64,000 bases of DNA from Aporhodopirellula sallentina SM41 (GTDB taxonomy: Bacteria > Planctomycetota > Planctomycetia > Pirellulales > Pirellulaceae): positions 62,001-126,000 of the forward strand of contig NZ_ANOH01000095.1 of NCBI RefSeq assembly GCF_000346505.1. The letters are read 5' to 3'. The notes below the pieces were generated by a model. The model did no database searches, was not told the DNA's origin, and saw only the letters and a program-made list of their open reading frames with translations. Of the stretch, positions 8,703 through 18,427 are shown piece after piece (position 1 is the stretch's first letter; every line of letters begins with the position of its first letter). A program made the position numbers and the translations under genes.

Positions 8703-9788
8703 ATGAAATCAAAATTCTTGATGTCCACCAAGTTTCTTTCGGTCCAGGTATTTCGATTCGCAGCCATCGCCGCACTCCTTTGCGTGGCAACGACGAATAT
8801 CGCGTCCGCCGATGATCGTTTGGTCATCGAACCTGCCGAAGGCACCGCCAACGGGAAGCACATCGTCCTGATCTCGGGCGATGAAGAATACCGGTCCGAA
8901 GAATCGTGCCCGATGTTCGCAAAGATCCTCAGCCAACATCACGGATTCAAATGCACCGTACTGTTCGCGATCGACAGCAAAACGGGCGTCATCAACCCAT
9001 ACGACCAAGGCAACATTCCCGGCATGGACACGCTCGCCGATGCCGACCTGTGCGTGCTCACGACGCGTTTTCGTAAACTGCCCGACGATCAGATGAAACC
9101 GTTTCTCGACTATCTGAAAGCCGGCAAGCCTTTGGTCGCCTACCGAACCGCGACGCACGCTTTCAAAGGTGGCAATTACGGCGGGTTTGAATGGAAGAAC
9201 TTCGGTATCAAAGTCCTCGGCGAGAATTGGCACAGCCATCACGGCAAACACAAAGTCGAAGGGGCACGCGGCCTGATCGTTCGCGAGAACGCGGACCACC
9301 CGATCTTGCGTGGCGTCAAAGACATCTACACCCCGAGCGACGTGTACGGGGTCGTGCACCTCGACGAAGACGAAGCCACCGTGCTGCTGCGAGGCCAAGT
9401 ATTGAAACTTCTCGACCCTGCTGCCCCCCCTGTCACCGACGGACGCAACGATCCGATGATGCCCTACGCTTGGGTGAAACCTTACTCGGTACCATCAGGA
9501 GAAACCGGTCAAGCGTTCACGACCACCGCCGGCGGCGCGGTCGATTTCCGCTGTGAAGACCTCCGTCGCCTGATCGTCAACGCATGCTTGCACCTGAGCG
9601 GCGAAGAAGTCCCCGGGAAAGCTGACGTGAGCTTCGTTGATCCGTATCAACCATCATTCTTCGGCTTCCTCAACAGCGACTACTTCCAAGAACGAGGCCT
9701 CCACCCAGAAGACTTCCGCCTCGGCCACTCCGCCACCACCGCCGACCCTCCCCCAACCTACGCCCCCGAACCCGCAACGGCAGAGTAA
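8703..9788 (+). CDS. ThuA-domain secreted protein
   Basis: ThuA-like (trehalose utilisation) domain, a class I amidotransferase-like fold common in planctomycete secreted proteins and often linked to sugar or glycan use. I chose the ATG at 8703; an ATG at 8721 is also possible. Both lead into a signal peptide (FRFAAIAALLCVATTNIASA, cleavage before DDRLV). The mature domain shows HIVLISGDEEYRSEESCPMF, DADLCVLTTRFRKL and KPLVAYRTATHAF, in the order expected for ThuA, and ends with a Pro/Thr-rich tail. No catalytic cysteine of true amidotransferases is evident. Substrate unknown. Confidence 0.85.
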   Translation: MKSKFLMSTKFLSVQVFRFAAIAALLCVATTNIASADDRLVIEPAEGTANGKHIVLISGDEEYRSEESCPMFAKILSQHHGFKCTVLFAIDSKTGVINPYDQGNIPGMDTLADADLCVLTTRFRKLPDDQMKPFLDYLKAGKPLVAYRTATHAFKGGNYGGFEWKNFGIKVLGENWHSHHGKHKVEGARGLIVRENADHPILRGVKDIYTPSDVYGVVHLDEDEATVLLRGQVLKLLDPAAPPVTDGRNDPMMPYAWVKPYSVPSGETGQAFTTTAGGAVDFRCEDLRRLIVNACLHLSGEEVPGKADVSFVDPYQPSFFGFLNSDYFQERGLHPEDFRLGHSATTADPPPTYAPEPATAE

Positions 9789-9856
9789 CCCCCAGCAAGA
9801 TCAAAAGCATCCGCCCAGCCTAACCCCGGGCGGATAAATCGCCCCACCCCAAGCTT

Positions 9857-10107
9857 CCGTCCGGGCCTGCCCCGGCGGAAGAAACGCCCCACCCAAAGCT
9901 TCCGCCCGGGCTTGCCCCGGCGGAGCAAACAACTGACAGCTACCTCAACCCCACCACCATCCCCCCTCTCTCCGCCCGGGCTTGCCCCGGCGGCAAAAAC
10001 GCCCCACCCAAAGCTTCCGTCCGGGCCTGCCCCGGCGGAGCAAACAACTGACAGCTACCTCAACCCCACCACCATCCCCCTCTCTCCGTCCGGGCCTGCC
10101 CCGGCGG
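9857..10107. repeat. REP/BIME-like palindrome array, left of the RAYT-like gene
   Basis: Five copies of a 22-bp imperfect palindrome containing CCGGGCCTGCCCCGGCGG or its CTTG variant start at 9857, 9902, 9972, 10017 and 10086. Spacings alternate 45, 70, 45, 69 bp, so two kinds of spacer alternate as in BIMEs. The long spacer contains CAAACAACTGACAGCTACCT. The stem CCGGG/CCCGG closes a 5-nt loop. The array begins 69 bp after the ThuA stop and ends 25 bp before the RAYT-like start. Confidence 0.85.
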
Positions 10108-10132
10108 AAGAAACGCCCCGGAGCCTGATCGC

Positions 10133-10921
10133 ATGGAGTCGATCTACACAGAAGCCAACACCCGGGCGGCCTTCCAGCTCAATTGGTCAGTGTCCCTTTT
10201 CGGGAAAGAGCCACTCCCCTCCTCGGAACATTGGTACGATCGTCTCAAAACCGCGATCGATCCGGACGGCGTTCGCTTGCTATCGGCCGATCACCTCAAC
10301 GACAACACCTACCAGTTTCTCGTCAGCACCAAGCCCCACTGTTCTCCTTCGGCGATCGTCCGCAGCATCAAAGGGCGGTTGCAGTATTTGATTCGAGACG
10401 AGATCCCGAAAGCATTCCGACGCAACTACCACGTTCAAAGCCTCGGTGATGCCAAAGCCGCGACCCTCGATCGCTACGTTTCTCGGCAAACCGACAAACA
10501 CCCGATGGCAGATCCCGTCGTGCAACGCCGTCTAGACACGCTGCAATTCCACGACCCAACAATCGATTTGGCTCACCCCAACACGGGAACCTACGGCAGA
10601 TACCTGAATTCGCTTCAAATCGTGCTAGAGAATATCGATGGCTGGCGTGAGGTGCGAGAATCAATGCTGCGCCGAGTCCGGGGCGTCATTGTCAAATCCG
10701 CCATGAAGAAGCCCTGGCGATTGTCGAGAATCGGATTACTGAGCAATCACGTTCATATTCTTCTCGGAGGTTCGGTGACCGATTCACCGAGTTCGATTGC
10801 ACTATCGTTGATGAATAACATCGCATTCGTTTATGAGATGAAACCGATACTAAAATTCAGCTTCTACGCGGGGACGTTCGGAGGCTATGACCGCGGCGTG
10901 ACTCGGCGACCTCGGCTCTGA
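10133..10921 (+). CDS. IS200/RAYT-like (Y1 HUH) transposase-related protein
   Basis: A 262-residue protein that reads as two Y1-transposase-like halves. In the first, YQFLVSTKPHCSPSAIVRSI (about 60-79) sits where the HUH block and following helix belong, but the His-x-His is lost; SLGDAKAATLDRYVSRQTDKH (about 102-122) resembles the region of the catalytic tyrosine (Tyr114). In the second half, LLSNHVHILLGG (about 202-213) has an intact HUH pair, His206 and His208, and GTFGGYDRGV follows near the C-terminus. REP-associated tyrosine transposases act on single-stranded REP hairpins. This gene is flanked on both sides by REP-like arrays, as expected of a RAYT locus. No strong ribosome-binding site is visible. 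Confidence 0.75.
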   Translation: MESIYTEANTRAAFQLNWSVSLFGKEPLPSSEHWYDRLKTAIDPDGVRLLSADHLNDNTYQFLVSTKPHCSPSAIVRSIKGRLQYLIRDEIPKAFRRNYHVQSLGDAKAATLDRYVSRQTDKHPMADPVVQRRLDTLQFHDPTIDLAHPNTGTYGRYLNSLQIVLENIDGWREVRESMLRRVRGVIVKSAMKKPWRLSRIGLLSNHVHILLGGSVTDSPSSIALSLMNNIAFVYEMKPILKFSFYAGTFGGYDRGVTRRPRL

Positions 10922-11000
10922 TACGCTGGCTCCGCCGAGACAAGCTCGACGGAGGCCGGAGGGAGAGGGAGCCTCATTGGTAGCCACTCACTTGTGCCCC

Positions 11001-11136
11001 CGACCGGGACAAGCCCGGCGGAAGAAACGCCCAACCCCAAGCTTCCGTCCGGGCCTGCCCCGGCGGAGCAAACAACTGACAGCTACCTCAACCCCACCAC
11101 CATCCCCTCTCTCTCCGTCCGGGCTTGCCCCGGCGG
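11001..11136. repeat. REP/BIME-like palindrome array, right of the RAYT-like gene
   Basis: Three palindromes of the same type as the left array start at about 11001 (variant with GACAAG loop), 11045 and 11115, spaced 44 and 70 bp. The intervening spacers match those of the left array nearly base for base. The array ends 18 bp before the stop of the minus-strand gene at 11155. Confidence 0.85.
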
Positions 11137-11154
11137 AAGAAACGCCCAAAAGCC

Positions 11155-12915
11155 TCAATCCATTCTCTCGCCAAGAATCTCGAGCCAGATTGGCTGTTTG
11201 GCTGGCATCGGGATGGTGATTCGGACGCTTTGAATTGCGGGGCCGCCTGGAATTTTGGCGAAGGTTTCGGGGAACCCCTCGGTGGCTCGAAACTCCGCGG
11301 TGATTGCTCGCTCACCATCCGCTTCCACCTCAGGAAGCAGCCAGACCTGGCGATTCGGAATGCCCTCGTATTTCCACTGCGCGCCCAATCCAGGTGGATA
11401 AGTCAGCTCGTTGGCGTTCGGCACGTCTGTCACCAAGCAGAGACGCCTCATCGTTGCCTCTCCGCCGAACACCGATGCCAATGGCAGCGAGGAATCGTTG
11501 ATCATTCTCCACCCGAATCGGTCTTCGTAGCGATCCTCTTCGCCCGAGTCAGCGAAATCCACCTCCGGGTAAAACTTCGCCAATCCAACACGTTTAATCT
11601 TCTGCCCTTCGCTCTCCGGTGCATCGCCTGCCACCTCCACTTCCCGCCACAAGTACCGAGCATCTGAGAGCGTCACGAATTGGCACGCCTCCATCGCCAC
11701 ACTTCTCGGCCCGGCATGCGGCCGAAAGCCGATTCGGTTGGGGTGATCGGCATCAAAGAGAACTTCCACGATCGGACGCGCCCCCGAGTCGAACCGATCG
11801 TAATGTGCAAAGACGCTCATGGTCTTTCCGGCGTTGCCGACGGATGCTTCCGTCACAGAATCTTCGAGCGGCCGCGATCCTATGTCCGTGTTCACGTCCA
11901 ATGAATCACGCAGGACGTACGACGCGGGGCCCGGCAGCTCACCTTCGGCGGGCACGTCGAATCCTTCCTGCGCCGCGGATACCACCGGTTGCACCGAAAT
12001 ACGAAACGGCCGATACGGGTAGAAGTCGCGATTATCACCCAGAATCGAACTGAACGCCGGCAAGACATCGATCATTCCCGAGTCAGGAGTCTGTTTGAGA
12101 TGCAGCAGGCGTGTTCCTTGACGATTTCCGACACCTTCCCGCCAGTTGTCGTTTGCGAAATGAAAGACACCGGCGGGCGGAGGCCTTAAATCGGCCGGTG
12201 AAATCCACAAATAATTCCCTTTGCGGTCGTATTCATTGGGAATGTCAATCGACTGATATACCTTGAGTGGATGGCTTTCAGAATAAGTCAGCCGCTTCAA
12301 CACCAAAGGCTCCTCGAGCGCGTAGGAACTGGAGCGCTGCGACGCACCGCTGGTACTCGAACTCCCCTGCGAATCCATCCACGATTTCGGATGATGCTTC
12401 TGCAAAACGATCTCATCGTCGATGTAAACTTCCGTGTGAAAGCCATCCGCGTCACTCGTCCCTTTCAGGTGAATCGCGTGTTCTCCGGCTGGGAGAGGCA
12501 CCGCCTGATACTGCGCCGGAAAAGCAACGGAGTTGATTTCCTCCGTCGCCAATCTCAATTCGAGGTCAACGCCCGCAGGAACGAAGTACTTCCAACTGTC
12601 GACGCTGTTCCAAAACGTCGGCAAAGTGCGAATATTGAGTTTGCGTTCATCGGAAATCACGAGCTGAGTCGTTGCGTACCGCATGCTTTCGATTTCCGAC
12701 TCGAGAATCGGCAGTTGCCGACGCGCCAAGATCACCGGCAGCCAGGACGCAACGACGGCTGCGAGCAACAACAGTTCGAGCAAGCCGAACCGGACTCGTC
12801 TTCGTTTCTTGCCGCCGATCGGCTTTGAAACCACTTCCACACCATGATCCCTGCCCCCTTTTTCTGTGTCGGTCGGATCCTGGTCATTTCGACGACTTGC
12901 TGGCTGCTCGATCAC
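11155..12915 (-). CDS. Large membrane-anchored hypothetical protein, translationally coupled
   Basis: I place the start at the GTG at 12915 instead of the ATG at 12957. The GTG overlaps the stop of the upstream gene (GTGA) and is preceded by AAGGAG eight bases away, inside the end of that gene; the ATG would give a 46-bp overlap. The product (586 residues) has a basic cytoplasmic N-terminus (KKRRRVRF), one membrane helix (LLELLLLAAVVASWLPVI) and a large presumably periplasmic part without a domain I recognise. This anchor plus large unknown domain resembles a class of planctomycete proteins with pseudopilin-like N-termini. It probably works with the coupled upstream gene product. Confidence 0.7.
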   Translation of the reverse strand: MIEQPASRRNDQDPTDTEKGGRDHGVEVVSKPIGGKKRRRVRFGLLELLLLAAVVASWLPVILARRQLPILESEIESMRYATTQLVISDERKLNIRTLPTFWNSVDSWKYFVPAGVDLELRLATEEINSVAFPAQYQAVPLPAGEHAIHLKGTSDADGFHTEVYIDDEIVLQKHHPKSWMDSQGSSSTSGASQRSSSYALEEPLVLKRLTYSESHPLKVYQSIDIPNEYDRKGNYLWISPADLRPPPAGVFHFANDNWREGVGNRQGTRLLHLKQTPDSGMIDVLPAFSSILGDNRDFYPYRPFRISVQPVVSAAQEGFDVPAEGELPGPASYVLRDSLDVNTDIGSRPLEDSVTEASVGNAGKTMSVFAHYDRFDSGARPIVEVLFDADHPNRIGFRPHAGPRSVAMEACQFVTLSDARYLWREVEVAGDAPESEGQKIKRVGLAKFYPEVDFADSGEEDRYEDRFGWRMINDSSLPLASVFGGEATMRRLCLVTDVPNANELTYPPGLGAQWKYEGIPNRQVWLLPEVEADGERAITAEFRATEGFPETFAKIPGGPAIQSVRITIPMPAKQPIWLEILGERMD

Positions 12916-13649
12916 GGTTGAAACTCCTTCATCGAGTCGACTTTGCCATTCGCCCATGCCTCGAACGCATCACGATGCTTGGCACTGAAGAGATAGACGG
13001 CAAAGCCGCGATAGAGATTTTTCTTTGGCTCGCCGTTGCGTTTTTTCGCGAGTTCCTTTTCACGAAACCGGAGCAAACAGATCGCTTCGGCTTTGTCGAT
13101 CATACGCGCTTCATCGCCGATCGAAACAGGCGTCTCGATCACAAAGTCATCGAGACTGCCGATCACGAAATCTTTCCGAAGACTGGAGGTGCTCGAACTT
13201 CCGTCGGAAGATCGGCAGAACATCCATTTGTCGCCATGTTGAAACAACGCCATCGTCGACAACACTTCTTCGGGTTCCGAATTCCCCATCGACCAACTAC
13301 TGCCTGACCCGCCTTGCCCCCTCGGCGAGTCCGCCGAAACGAGCCCTCGCTGCATTTTGAAACACGGTCCGTAGTTTGCCGGGAGGTGGATCCGGTAACG
13401 CCACACATGTGCCTGATGCACGAACGGCGGAACCACCTCATCCGACGCGGGAATCTGCGCGACGACGACTTTCCCCGGATCATCGATCTTCAAATAGCCG
13501 ACCTGTTTGCGAAGCTCCACGTGTTCTTCGCGAGCGGCAGAGAGTTGTTGATTGGAGACGATCGAAAACCCACATCCTACCACCGCGACGATCACCAAAA
13601 GAATCCTCAGCGGTGAGAAGGAACGTGTTCCTAGAAAAGACAAACCCAT
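12912..13649 (-). CDS. Membrane-anchored hypothetical protein, partner of the downstream gene
   Basis: I use the ATG at 13649; the frame is open back to 13775 but that part runs through a palindromic repeat. The 245-residue product has a single N-terminal membrane segment (PLRILLVIVAVVGCGFSIV), a short coiled stretch (LSAAREEHVELRKQVGYL), and an outer domain I do not recognise, with a Gly/Ser-rich patch (GQGGSGSSWSMGNS). Its last codons carry the ribosome-binding site for the next gene and its stop overlaps that gene's GTG start, so the two products are probably made in fixed ratio and may form a complex. Confidence 0.65.
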   Translation of the reverse strand: MGLSFLGTRSFSPLRILLVIVAVVGCGFSIVSNQQLSAAREEHVELRKQVGYLKIDDPGKVVVAQIPASDEVVPPFVHQAHVWRYRIHLPANYGPCFKMQRGLVSADSPRGQGGSGSSWSMGNSEPEEVLSTMALFQHGDKWMFCRSSDGSSSTSSLRKDFVIGSLDDFVIETPVSIGDEARMIDKAEAICLLRFREKELAKKRNGEPKKNLYRGFAVYLFSAKHRDAFEAWANGKVDSMKEFQP

Positions 13650-13739
13650 CTCCCATGATTCCAACGTGACGCAAAACAGCCCAAGGATCAGGGCGGGATC
13701 GATATGATAACGGGGCGCAAGAATCTGCGTGCGGGGCAA

Positions 13740-13821
13740 CCACGTAGCCGCGTATCTCTGAGACGCGGATTCCAAACCCGCAGTACAGGCCCCTCAGCCT
13801 CGGAGAAACTGAGCTACGTGG
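13740..13821. repeat. Two-hairpin palindromic repeat, ends CCACGTAGC/GCTACGTGG (copy 1)
   Basis: Ends are perfect 9-bp inverted repeats. Inside are a first imperfect hairpin (CCGCGT ... ACGCGG) and a second (CTCAGCCTC, loop GGA, arm with two mismatches). It lies 39 bp downstream of the aconitase stop codon. Related copies are at 20150-20230 and 23416-23512. Confidence 0.8.
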
Positions 13822-13860
13822 TCAGCCGACAACCGCGTCCACATCAATCGTTCAAACGTC

Positions 13861-16620
13861 CTACCCGCGTAGGTTTCTCAGGACCGTGTGCAGGATTCCG
13901 CCGTTGCGGTAATACTGCAGTTCAACTGGGGTGTCGATACGGACTCGGCAGGGGAATTCCGTAACCTTTCCATTGGGATCGGTCGCGATGACGTTGATCA
14001 CCGAACGTGGTTCGAGCTCGTTCGACAGGCCGCTGATGTCGAACGATTCCTCGCCACTGAGACCGAGCGACTCCCACGTTGCTCCGTCGGCGAACTCGAG
14101 CGGCAAGACGCCCATGCCGACCAAATTACTGCGGTGGATCCGTTCGAAACTCGCTGCAATCACCGCCTTGACGCCCAACATCAACGTTCCCTTCGCCGCC
14201 CAGTCCCGACTGCTGCCCGTGCCGTATTCGGTTCCCGCGAGAACGATCAACGGCACCCCGTCGGCTTGGTATTTCATCGACGCGTCGTAGATGCTCATGA
14301 CCTCATCGGTTGGCAAGTATCGGGTCACCCCGCCTTCGGTTCCTGGAGCGAGTTGGTTGCGAATGCGGATGTTGGCAAACGTTCCCCGCACCATCACTCG
14401 GTCGTTACCTCGACGCGAACCGAACGAGTTGAACTCACGCACCGGAACTCCGTTTTCCTGCAGGTAGCGACCAGCAGGTCCATCCGTTGCGATCGCACCG
14501 GCGGGCGAAATATGGTCGGTCGTCACCGAGTCATTCAAAAGCGCGAGCACACGGGCGCCGTGAATCGGCTGGATATCGGGAACCGCCTCACCGGTGACTT
14601 CATCGAGGAACGGCGGATGGTGAATGTACGTGCTCGATTCGTCCCACGGGTACAACGCACCGCCGGAAACATCGATCGCGTTCCACAGTTCGTTGCCCTT
14701 GACCGCCGCCTCGTATTCTTCGGTGAACATCTCCGGCTGGATACACGCGGCGATCGTTTCGCGAATCTCGTCGGCCGATGGCCAGATTTCTTTCAGGTAA
14801 ACGTCGTTGCCCCCGTCATCCTTACCGATCGGCTCGTTGACCAAATCAATGTCGGTCGTGCCCGCCAACGCGTACGCGACCACTAACGGAGGACTGGCGA
14901 GATAGTTGGCCTTCGTCAACGGATTGACGCGGCCTTCGAAGTTCCGGTTTCCGCTGAGCACCGCCGACGCGACCAGATCGCCTTCCTTGATCGCGGCGGC
15001 AACCGGCTCGGGAAGCGGCCCGGAGTTACCGATGCACGTCGTGCAACCATAACCGACGGTATTGAAGCCGAGTTGATCGAGAGCTTCGGTGAGTCCGGCG
15101 CGATTGAGGTAGTCCGTTACGACGCGTGACCCCGGAGCGAGCGAAGTCTTCACGTACGAGGGAACCGTCAACCCACGCTCGGCGGCTCGTTTCGCGAGCA
15201 ATCCGGCACCGACCATGACCGACGGGTTCGACGTGTTCGTGCACGATGTGATGGCGGCGATCACGACGGCCCCGTGCGTGATCTCGACACCGTCTCCGTC
15301 GTCCGACACAGTCCCGATACGCGTCAGAGCCTCCGGCGGCAAACCGAAACCGGACTTGCCGACCGGCGCGGTCAACGACTTGTTGAACTCGCCCTTCATA
15401 TCTACCAGCGCGATCCGGTCTTGCGGGCGTTTCGGTCCTGCGAGACTCGGTTCGACCGTCGACAGATCGAGCGAAAGCGTTTTGGTGTACTCGAGCGTCG
15501 GGCCATCGTCGCGTCGGAAGATCCCTTGCTCTTTGCAGTACCGCTCGACCAGTTCCACGTTCTCCTTCGTCCGTCCGGTTTGCCGGAGGTACTGCAGCGT
15601 CACATCGTCGACGGGGAAGAATCCCATCGTCGCCCCGTACTCGGGAGCCATGTTGGCGATCGTCGCACGATCCGCGACGCTCATCGCATTCATTCCGGTA
15701 CCGAAGAACTCGACGAATTTGCCGACCACGCCTTCTTGGCGAAGGATTTCGACCACCCGCAACACCATGTCGGTCGCGGTCGCACCGGGTGGGATCTCGC
15801 CCGTCAATTCGAAACCGATCACCTCGGGCATCAGCATGTACAGCGGCTGGCCGAGCATGTTGGCTTCCGCCTCGATCCCGCCAACGCCCCAACCCAAGAC
15901 GCCCAAACCGTTGATCATTGTCGTGTGGGAGTCGGTTCCGACGAGAGTATCGGGAACCGCCACCGTTCCGCTTTCGTCTTGCTTCAACGCGACCACGCGA
16001 GCGAGATATTCCAAGTTGACTTGGTGGACGATACCAACGTTGGGCGGAACAACGCTGAAGTTGTCAAATGCTTGCTGTCCCCATCTGAGAAATTCGTATC
16101 GTTCCTTGTTGCGTTGAAACTCCATCTCGACATTTCGTACCAACGCCCCGTCGCTGCCGAAGAAGTCGACTTGGACCGAGTGATCGATCACCAAATCGAC
16201 GGGAATCAACGGGTTGATCTTTTTCGGGTCGCCCCCGATTCGCTGCATCGCCGAGCGCATCGCGGCCAAATCGACGACCGCCGGCACTCCGGTAAAATCC
16301 TGCAGCACGACGCGGTAGGGTTTGAACGGAACTTCGTGCGGCGCGACTTCCTTGGCCTGCCACCCGGCGAGGTTTTTCACGTCGTCTTGAGAAATCTGAA
16401 AATCGTCACAATTCCTCAACACCGCTTCCAGCAAAACGCGTATCGAAAAAGGCAACCGGTCGATCTGTCCGAGACCTTGCTTCTGCAACGTCTCGAGGCG
16501 ATACAAGTCCGCCTTGCCTGAACCGGTTTCGAATGACTCTCGTGCACCGAATAAATTCGCAGTCACTGGTTGGTTTCCTTCGTCGAAGTGCAATGATGGC
16601 GTCGGCGACATTGCCGGCAC
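13861..16620 (-). CDS. acnA: Aconitate hydratase
   Basis: Interconverts citrate and isocitrate in the TCA cycle with a [4Fe-4S] cluster. The 919 residues fit the AcnA/IRP1 family. The three cluster cysteines are present: Cys460 in [14 protein letters not shown], and Cys526 and Cys529 in [13 protein letters not shown]. Other family blocks are [20 protein letters not shown] (about 103-122), [20 protein letters not shown] (about 228-247) and, near the end, [13 protein letters not shown] of the swivel domain. The ATG at 16620 or the one at 16611 may be the start. It is divergent from the dehydrogenase gene across a 101-bp gap. The SufU/SufS pair elsewhere in the window would supply its cluster. 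Confidence 0.97.
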   Translation of the reverse strand: MPAMSPTPSLHFDEGNQPVTANLFGARESFETGSGKADLYRLETLQKQGLGQIDRLPFSIRVLLEAVLRNCDDFQISQDDVKNLAGWQAKEVAPHEVPFKPYRVVLQDFTGVPAVVDLAAMRSAMQRIGGDPKKINPLIPVDLVIDHSVQVDFFGSDGALVRNVEMEFQRNKERYEFLRWGQQAFDNFSVVPPNVGIVHQVNLEYLARVVALKQDESGTVAVPDTLVGTDSHTTMINGLGVLGWGVGGIEAEANMLGQPLYMLMPEVIGFELTGEIPPGATATDMVLRVVEILRQEGVVGKFVEFFGTGMNAMSVADRATIANMAPEYGATMGFFPVDDVTLQYLRQTGRTKENVELVERYCKEQGIFRRDDGPTLEYTKTLSLDLSTVEPSLAGPKRPQDRIALVDMKGEFNKSLTAPVGKSGFGLPPEALTRIGTVSDDGDGVEITHGAVVIAAITSCTNTSNPSVMVGAGLLAKRAAERGLTVPSYVKTSLAPGSRVVTDYLNRAGLTEALDQLGFNTVGYGCTTCIGNSGPLPEPVAAAIKEGDLVASAVLSGNRNFEGRVNPLTKANYLASPPLVVAYALAGTTDIDLVNEPIGKDDGGNDVYLKEIWPSADEIRETIAACIQPEMFTEEYEAAVKGNELWNAIDVSGGALYPWDESSTYIHHPPFLDEVTGEAVPDIQPIHGARVLALLNDSVTTDHISPAGAIATDGPAGRYLQENGVPVREFNSFGSRRGNDRVMVRGTFANIRIRNQLAPGTEGGVTRYLPTDEVMSIYDASMKYQADGVPLIVLAGTEYGTGSSRDWAAKGTLMLGVKAVIAASFERIHRSNLVGMGVLPLEFADGATWESLGLSGEESFDISGLSNELEPRSVINVIATDPNGKVTEFPCRVRIDTPVELQYYRNGGILHTVLRNLRG

Positions 16621-16721
16621 GTGTGTCCGCCGTGGTACAACAAAAGTTTAGCAATTGTCACCATGAAATGTCTTCGAACGGGCACGTTCGCGGCAACGAT
16701 CTTCACAATCGAAAGGTAAAC

Positions 16722-18296
16722 ATGATCGAACGTCCACAACATCACGATGACATTTGCCATTCTCCGTCGAAAACATTTTGCGTGCACAACCCTGCAACTG
16801 GCGAACCAATCCAACCGGATTTTTTGGAATCGACACCGGCGCAAATCAACGCTGCTGCGAACCAGGCCGCCCGAGCCGCCGATTGGATGTCCGAATCATC
16901 GCCGGACCAACGTGCCCAACTGCTCGAGGCAGTCGCGGACGGGATGGATGCCCGTCGCGACGACATCGTGCGGCGATGTATTTTAGAAACCGGCTACCTC
17001 CCCGAACGGGTCATGGGCGAATTCCGGAGAGCGACCGGACAACTCCGCACGTTCGCCGGTCTCACCCGCGAGCGTTACTGGGACGAGCGTCAGGTTGCCG
17101 AGGGTGATCCCCATCGCGAAATCGCTCCTGGTGTGATCATGCCGCGGCCGGAGATGCGGCGACGGTTGGTACCGGTGGGCCCGGTTGCCGTCTTCGGTGC
17201 GTGCAACTTCCCGTTGGCCATTTCGGTGGTCGGCAATGACTTTGTCTCCGCCATCGCGGTCGGTTGCCCGGTGATCGTGAAGTCGCACCCGTCGCACGCC
17301 GGCACGTGTGACCTCCTCGGCAACGTCGCACGCGATGCAGTCGAGGCGATGCAGTTTCCCGAAGGAACCTTTTCGCTGCTGCATGGCAATCGTCCGGAAA
17401 CCTCCGTCGCACTGGTCCAGCATCCGGCGGTCGCGGCGGTCGGATTCACCGGCAGCCCACAAGGTGGACGGGCCCTCGCGCAAGCAATCTTGGCTCGCGA
17501 ACGACCGATTCCGATCTTTGCCGAACTCGGCTCGACCAACCCCGTCTTCCTCACCGAGTCGGCGTTGAACGACCGTCTCGACGAAATCGCGATAGGCTTC
17601 GCCGAGTCGCTGCGATTCGGGAACGGCCACATGTGCACAAAACCGGGCATCGTCGTCGTCCCGGAAAAGATGCTTGCCCCTTTTTCAGACGCCGTCGTCA
17701 AAGTCATGAAACAACAACCGCCGTTGCCGCTGCTCAGCGGGTCGGTGGCCGACGCCTTCGATCGTGGTGTTGCGCAATTTCGCTCCAATGAGAAAATCGA
17801 CAGCATCCACGAAGGAGAATACGAAGGCGAAGGGCCCTCTTCCCACGGGCCATGGCACCGCGGGCCTCATCTGTTCACTGTCGACGGGGCGACCGCAATG
17901 TTGCCCGGCGATGACTCATCCTCACCAAACAGCGGCTTACTGCACGGTGAAACGTTCGGGCCCGTGTCGCTGGTCGTTCGCTACCGCGATGAAGACGAGA
18001 TGCTCGCGATCGCCAATCAATTCGAAGGCTCATTGACCACCACGATTCATCGGGGACCGGATGACGAATCGCTCGTCCAACGTTGGCTGAGGATCGCGGA
18101 GCGTTTCGCGGGACGGATCGTCTACAACGGATGGCCGACAGGAATGGAGATCGGCCCCGCGACGCAGCATGGCGGTCCGTACCCCGCCAGTCTCGACGGC
18201 AACAGCACCTCGGTGGGCTTCGCGAGCCTCCGCCGCTTCGTCCGCCCGGTCTGCTACCAGAATTGGCCGGTGGACGAACTGCCCGTTTGGGAATGA
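16722..18296 (+). CDS. Aldehyde dehydrogenase, probably alpha-ketoglutarate semialdehyde type
   Basis: NAD(P)-dependent aldehyde dehydrogenase, 524 residues. The ATG at 16722 is preceded by GAAAGG at good distance; the frame extends 63 codons upstream into the aconitase gene and was rejected. Key residues are the active-site Cys305 in FGNGHMCTKPG, the general base Glu268 in FAELGSTNPVF, and the cofactor segment VPVGPVAVFGACNFPLAIS (about 150-168). The combination fits 2,5-dioxovalerate (alpha-ketoglutarate semialdehyde) dehydrogenases, which end the non-phosphorylated pathways for pentoses, hexuronates or hydroxyproline. The substrate is inferred from the family; no other gene of such a pathway is next to it. 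Confidence 0.85.
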   Translation: MIERPQHHDDICHSPSKTFCVHNPATGEPIQPDFLESTPAQINAAANQAARAADWMSESSPDQRAQLLEAVADGMDARRDDIVRRCILETGYLPERVMGEFRRATGQLRTFAGLTRERYWDERQVAEGDPHREIAPGVIMPRPEMRRRLVPVGPVAVFGACNFPLAISVVGNDFVSAIAVGCPVIVKSHPSHAGTCDLLGNVARDAVEAMQFPEGTFSLLHGNRPETSVALVQHPAVAAVGFTGSPQGGRALAQAILARERPIPIFAELGSTNPVFLTESALNDRLDEIAIGFAESLRFGNGHMCTKPGIVVVPEKMLAPFSDAVVKVMKQQPPLPLLSGSVADAFDRGVAQFRSNEKIDSIHEGEYEGEGPSSHGPWHRGPHLFTVDGATAMLPGDDSSSPNSGLLHGETFGPVSLVVRYRDEDEMLAIANQFEGSLTTTIHRGPDDESLVQRWLRIAERFAGRIVYNGWPTGMEIGPATQHGGPYPASLDGNSTSVGFASLRRFVRPVCYQNWPVDELPVWE

Positions 18297-18427
18297 AGGC
18301 ACCGGAGGCGAACGAAGGAGTCTGCGAACTGACATCCGGGGGGTTCTCGACTAGAATTGCGACGGGGCCGGAGTTCCTTCTTACCTCCTTCCGCCCGTTC
18401 AATACCACTGTCGATCGAGCCCAACCG

